From assembly GCA_036563645.1 (NCBI GenBank), contig DATCMA010000003.1:1-16220 (forward strand): a stretch of 16,220 nt of DNA, read 5' to 3'. The position numbers were made by a program, and so were the translations under genes. The notes below the pieces were generated by a model. That model was not told the DNA's origin, searched no databases, and saw nothing but the letters and a program-made list of their open reading frames with translations. Numbering within the stretch: the stretch's first letter is position 1; each line of letters starts with the position of its first letter. This DNA comes from DATCMA01 sp036563645. Its GTDB lineage: Bacteria; Actinomycetota; Actinomycetes; Mycobacteriales; Micromonosporaceae. This document shows, piece by piece, positions 15,626 through 16,220 of the stretch.

Positions 15626-15979
15626 ATGCGCGCCGCGGCCGGGGTCACGGCGGTGACGCGCGGGCCGGAGCAATGGGGGCGGGTCAACACGCTCCTCACG
15701 GAGATGACCGCCGAGGGCGGGGTGGCGGGCGGCATGACGCGCCGCATTCAGCGCCGTCCTCCGGCGAAGGGCAGGCCGACGGTCCGACCGCCCGGCGGCG
15801 GACATCCCGATCTCGTGATCGTCGCGTCCGCGGTGGCCGACTCTCTCGGCGACGTCGGTGCCGCGTTGATGCACGAGAGCCCGGCCGCCTCGACGGCCGT
15901 ACCGCGACCTGGGTCTGGGGCTCCGCAACGAACCACGGGAGCGAGCGGTGGAGGTCCTGCTCGCTCCCCGTGTGGTTAA
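15626..15979 (+). CDS. Doubtful open frame, 117 residues, unknown
   Basis: ATG 15626 opens MRAAAGVTAVTRGPEQWGRV, continuing with NTLLTEMTAEGGVAGGM and LVIVASAVADSLGDVGAALM before a Gly/Pro/Ser-rich end at TAA 15977-15979. Third positions are G/C-rich and residues 1-75 look more protein-like than the other frames, but there is no good ribosome site and no recognised family. It could be a decayed gene or chance. Confidence 0.2.
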   Translation: MRAAAGVTAVTRGPEQWGRVNTLLTEMTAEGGVAGGMTRRIQRRPPAKGRPTVRPPGGGHPDLVIVASAVADSLGDVGAALMHESPAASTAVPRPGSGAPQRTTGASGGGPARSPCG

Positions 15980-15984
15980 CGGAC

Positions 15985-16008
15985 GTGTCCGAGGGGGGAA
16001 TCGGACAC
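15985..16008. repeat. Perfect 8-base inverted repeat
   Basis: GTGTCCGA (15985-15992), loop GGGGGGAA (15993-16000), TCGGACAC (16001-16008). A second short hairpin, CCTGC-gcaat-GCAGG, lies at 16023-16037, and another GTGTCC is at 16037-16042. These could be a terminator, an operator or part of a mobile-element end. Confidence 0.55.
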
Positions 16009-16220
16009 AGAAACGCAGCACGCCTGCGCAATGCAGGTGTCCATACGTTTGACGTTACAGGATAGTGCGGACGTCTGCCAGGACGCGCTGGTTTCATTGG
16101 GGCTTTGCCAACCTGATCAAGCCTAGTACTACAGCCGGACTTCGTGATCTTGTTCGTGGAGGTGCCGGGAACGTGGCGCGGCCACCGCATCGTCTTGAGT
16201 CCACACAACCCGAGATGATC

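Larger units (their letters stand above)
15500..16220. other. Right-hand gene-poor region with inverted repeats and a possible mobile-element edge
   Basis: The first part should contain the promoter of operon B (reading leftwards). 15626-15979 contains one doubtful plus-strand frame. From about 15980 the DNA shows nested inverted repeats, and from about 16045 it becomes richer in A/T than the rest, with the stretch CCTAGTACTACAGCCGG near 16123. No other gene is supported. Confidence 0.4.

Noticed and set aside
1..16220. CRISPR arrays, tRNA or rRNA genes
   Set aside because: No regularly spaced repeats and no recognisable tRNA or rRNA sequence were seen by eye.

Overview
The window comes from a high-GC actinomycete. 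Strong G/C preference at third codon positions, frequent GTG starts, purine-rich ribosome sites and an actinobacterial-type IS21 element all point this way. The protein set (DHA2 exporter, MalT-like LuxR regulator, DUF2252, DUF1622, DUF7144, SHOCT) would fit Pseudonocardiales or Frankia-like bacteria, but genus is inference. The region looks accessory: small proteins of unknown function, membrane proteins, one dead insertion element, truncated or frameshifted genes and several gene-poor gaps.

Layout. At 1-33 the start of a minus-strand gene leaves the window. At 580-786 is a 68-residue unknown protein, and a frameshifted relative of it lies at 6592-6805. Between them are a degraded IS21-family element (991-2776, both terminal repeats recognisable, istA and istB both broken), a minus-strand membrane protein with a PLDc_N-like region and a SHOCT tail (2904-3350), and a large minus-strand MalT-type LuxR regulator (3469-6087) ending in a hairpin. 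Positions 6806-8190 are gene-poor, with two small candidate genes. Then come the C-terminal half of a ClC chloride channel (8191-8748) and a complete DHA2 multidrug-type exporter (8894-10492), both plus strand.

The right side has two compact minus-strand operons separated by one plus-strand gene. Operon A (12606 down to 10510) encodes an 85-residue unknown protein, an amphi-Trp domain protein and a DUF2252 protein; the last two overlap by ATGA. A four-helix DUF7144 membrane protein (12960-13373) is read divergently from it. Operon B (15499 down to 13564) encodes a carboxymuconolactone-decarboxylase-like protein lacking Cys and His, a DUF1622 membrane protein and an AI-2E/PerM-type membrane protein. 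The last 700 bases hold one doubtful reading frame, nested inverted repeats and a sequence resembling the edge of another mobile element.

No biochemical pathway joins these genes visibly. The best candidate for an undescribed functional unit is operon A: a protein with kinase-like motifs, translationally coupled to a small amphi-Trp protein and preceded by an unknown 85-residue protein. Operon B and the small-protein pair at 580 and 6592 come next. No tRNA, rRNA or CRISPR array was seen.
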